From Calditrichota bacterium (GTDB lineage Bacteria > Zhuqueibacterota > Zhuqueibacteria > Thermofontimicrobiales > Thermofontimicrobiaceae), in contig JAADFU010000194.1 in NCBI GenBank assembly GCA_013152715.1, forward strand, positions 1-42,970: a stretch of 42,970 bases of DNA, read 5' to 3'. How positions within the stretch are numbered: position 1 is the stretch's first letter; each line of letters starts with the position of its first letter. This document shows, piece after piece, positions 41,188-42,970 of the stretch. Below the pieces are notes generated by a model. The model ran no database searches, had not been told where the DNA came from, and saw only the letters and a program-made list of their open reading frames with translations. The translations under genes were made by a program, and so were the position numbers.

Positions 41188-42819
41188 TCATTTTTCCTTC
41201 ATGTGCAAATAGCCAAAATCGGTCGGCGGCAGAAAATTTTCTTTGATCGTTCTCGGGCTAACCCAGCGCAAAAGATTCACCATGCTGCCGGCTTTGTCGT
41301 TGGTGCCGGAAGCGCGACTACCGCCAAAGGGTTGCTGCCCCACGACGGCGCCGGTCGGTTTATCATTAATGTAAAAATTACCGGCAGCGTGAGTCAAAAT
41401 ATCCATCGCCAGCATGATTGCTTCCCGATCATTGGCAAAAATAGATCCGGTGAGTGCATAGGGCGAAGTCTCATTGCACAAATGCAATGTTTCCTCATAC
41501 TCGTCATCCGGATAAATGTAAAGCGTCAACACAGGTCCGAATATTTCCTCTGCGATCAATTTGAATTTCGGATTTGTGGTTTGAATAATTGTCGGCTCGA
41601 TGAAGTAGCCTTTTTCATCGTTGTATTCGCCGCCAACAATAAATTCCGCCTCCGTCGATTCTTTAGCATAATTGAGATAATCCACAATTGTGTCGTAAGC
41701 GGCGTGGTCGATCACGGCGCACATGAAATTAGTGAAATCTTCCGGATTCCCCATCTTAATCTTTTTGACGTCCGCAATCAATTTTTCCCTCAAATCCGGC
41801 CACAGGGATTCCGGAATGTATGCCCGTGATGCGGCAGAACATTTTTGTCCTTGATACTCAAAAGCGCCGCGCACCAGAGCTGTGACAGTTGTCCGCAAAT
41901 CAGCGGATTTGTGGACAAACACAAAATCCTTGCCGCCTGTTTCGCCGACAATTCTCGGATAAGTGTGGTATTTTTGGATATTGTTGCCCACGGTTTTCCA
42001 CATTCGCTGAAATGTCGCTGTTGAACCGGTGAAATGAATCCCGGCCAGATGCGGACTTTCCAGCGCCGGATCGCCGACCTGGGCGCCGGAACCAGCAACC
42101 ATATTAATGACGCCGTCTGGCAAGCCAGCAGCTTTCAGCAATTGCATGATGAAATGCGCGGTGTAAACTGCCGATGAAGCCGGTTTCCAGAGCACAACAT
42201 TTCCCAACATTGCCGGCGCAGTGGGCAAATTTCCGGCAATAGAGGCAAAATTGAACGGCGTGACGGCAAAAACGAAACCTTCCAGCGGTCGATGCTCGAG
42301 GTAATTCCAACATGCTTTAGATGAAGCGGGTTGTTGCTGGTAAATTTGCTGCATGTAATAAGGATTGAAACGATAAAAATCAATCAACTCACACGCCGAA
42401 TCAATTTCAGCCTGAAAAATAGTCTTGGATTGACAGAGCATGGTAGCTGCATTTAGCGTGGCGCGCCACGGTCCGGCCAGCAAATCCGCTGCTTTCAAAA
42501 AGATCGCGGCTCGAGCTTCCCAACTCATTTTTGCCCATTTCTCCCGCGCTTCAAGCGCCGCTTCAATAGCCATGTCAACTTCTTTTTTGCCGGCTTTGTG
42601 ATAAGTTGCCAGAACATGCTGATGATCGTGAGGAACGCGACACTCGCCTAAGTTTCCGGTGCGAATTTCCTGGTCGCCGATGTAAAGCGGGATATCAATT
42701 TTTTGGGAGAGCATTTCGTCTAATTTTTCTTTTACCGCTCGTTTCTCCGGGCTCCCCGGCTCGTAAGCCAGAATGGGCTCATTTTGAGGTAGCGGAACAT
42801 TGAAAATGCCGTTGGTCAT
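41188..42819 (-). CDS. pruA: 1-pyrroline-5-carboxylate dehydrogenase
   Basis: This NAD-dependent aldehyde dehydrogenase oxidises glutamate gamma-semialdehyde to glutamate, the last step of proline breakdown. AAGGAGG five bases before the ATG at 42819 fixes the start, giving 543 residues; an upstream ATG is less likely. Markers are FAVTPFNFASIAGNLP, WKPASSA, HFTGST, the general-base glutamate E293 in GETGGKDF and the nucleophile C327 in GQKCSAA. Late motifs EEIFGPVLTLY and QQPFGGSRASGTNDKAG follow. Length and the HDHQHVLATYHKA segment resemble the ALDH4A1 (single-domain) group rather than the bifunctional PutA. No proline dehydrogenase lies within the window; it could be just upstream. Confidence 0.93.
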   Translation of the reverse strand: MTNGIFNVPLPQNEPILAYEPGSPEKRAVKEKLDEMLSQKIDIPLYIGDQEIRTGNLGECRVPHDHQHVLATYHKAGKKEVDMAIEAALEAREKWAKMSWEARAAIFLKAADLLAGPWRATLNAATMLCQSKTIFQAEIDSACELIDFYRFNPYYMQQIYQQQPASSKACWNYLEHRPLEGFVFAVTPFNFASIAGNLPTAPAMLGNVVLWKPASSAVYTAHFIMQLLKAAGLPDGVINMVAGSGAQVGDPALESPHLAGIHFTGSTATFQRMWKTVGNNIQKYHTYPRIVGETGGKDFVFVHKSADLRTTVTALVRGAFEYQGQKCSAASRAYIPESLWPDLREKLIADVKKIKMGNPEDFTNFMCAVIDHAAYDTIVDYLNYAKESTEAEFIVGGEYNDEKGYFIEPTIIQTTNPKFKLIAEEIFGPVLTLYIYPDDEYEETLHLCNETSPYALTGSIFANDREAIMLAMDILTHAAGNFYINDKPTGAVVGQQPFGGSRASGTNDKAGSMVNLLRWVSPRTIKENFLPPTDFGYLHMKEK

Positions 42820-42915
42820 GCGACCCTCCTTCATTTTGTGTCTGATGGTTTGAACTGGAATTTTATTTTGTCATATCTTGAATTTACCTAATTTTATTTC
42901 ATGTTTCTGATTATG

Positions 42916-42944
42916 AAATTAATATTTTAAAACAATAAAGTCAA
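42916..42944 (-). promoter_or_regulatory. Promoter of pruA
   Basis: Minus-strand TTGACT (42939-42944), 17 bp, TAATTT (42916-42921). The predicted start near 42909 leaves a leader of about 90 nt. Confidence 0.6.
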
Positions 42945-42970
42945 GATTTTTTTCCGTTTTGATTTTTTTT

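Noticed and set aside
1-42970. CRISPR array, prophage or insertion sequence
   Set aside because: No regularly spaced short repeats, phage genes or transposase sequences were seen.

Overview
The window is an A+T-rich bacterial chromosome segment carrying housekeeping genes and one accessory surface-protein cluster. No phage, insertion sequence, CRISPR array or plasmid gene is visible. Three things suggest a Gram-negative member of the FCB superphylum outside the Bacteroidetes proper, for example a Calditrichota/KSB1-like lineage. These are a giant exported protein with ASH-like repeats and a type IX-style C-terminal sorting domain, outer-membrane and CsgG-type proteins, and promoters with -35/-10 boxes of the TTGACA/TATATT type rather than the Bacteroidetes form. 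The lineage is an inference from gene content; no 16S gene is present.

Layout. 1-3150: tRNA-Ala on the minus strand, then leuS with a long structured leader. 3154-14524: a tight six-gene plus-strand operon, polX - ggt - mltG - uvrD/pcrA - large TPR protein - nadC, with overlapping or abutting genes throughout. 14619-18224, minus strand: ymdB - folD - tRNA-Arg - small membrane protein - TPR protein. 18435-27971, minus strand: a translation and cell-division block read as tRNA-Gly, -Cys, -Leu, -Val, thrS, infC, rpmI, rplT, pheS, pheT, a ZapB-like coiled coil, zapA, a structured RNA (6S-like candidate), then rny. 28255-28482: a small plus-strand Cys4 protein. 28572-39644, minus strand: a five-gene cluster of CsgG-type lipoprotein, SUMF1-fold protein, 2188-residue ASH-repeat/LamG/sorting-domain protein, outer-membrane beta-barrel and a second CsgG-like protein. 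40079-41122: a fusion of a P-loop kinase-like domain with a dCMP deaminase. 41188-42819, minus strand: 1-pyrroline-5-carboxylate dehydrogenase.

The minus-strand block from the tRNAs to rny groups three aminoacyl-tRNA synthetase subunits, an initiation factor and two large-subunit ribosomal proteins with the FtsZ-ring factors ZapA and a ZapB-like protein. infC appears to start at ATT, the signature of IF3 autoregulation. The five-gene exported cluster is the best candidate for an undescribed system: two paralogous CsgG-type proteins bracket a huge predicted secreted protein, a beta-barrel and a SUMF1-like domain that lacks the catalytic cysteine pair. Eight promoters share exactly 17-bp spacing, five of them with -10 TATATT, which gives a usable picture of this organism's housekeeping promoter.
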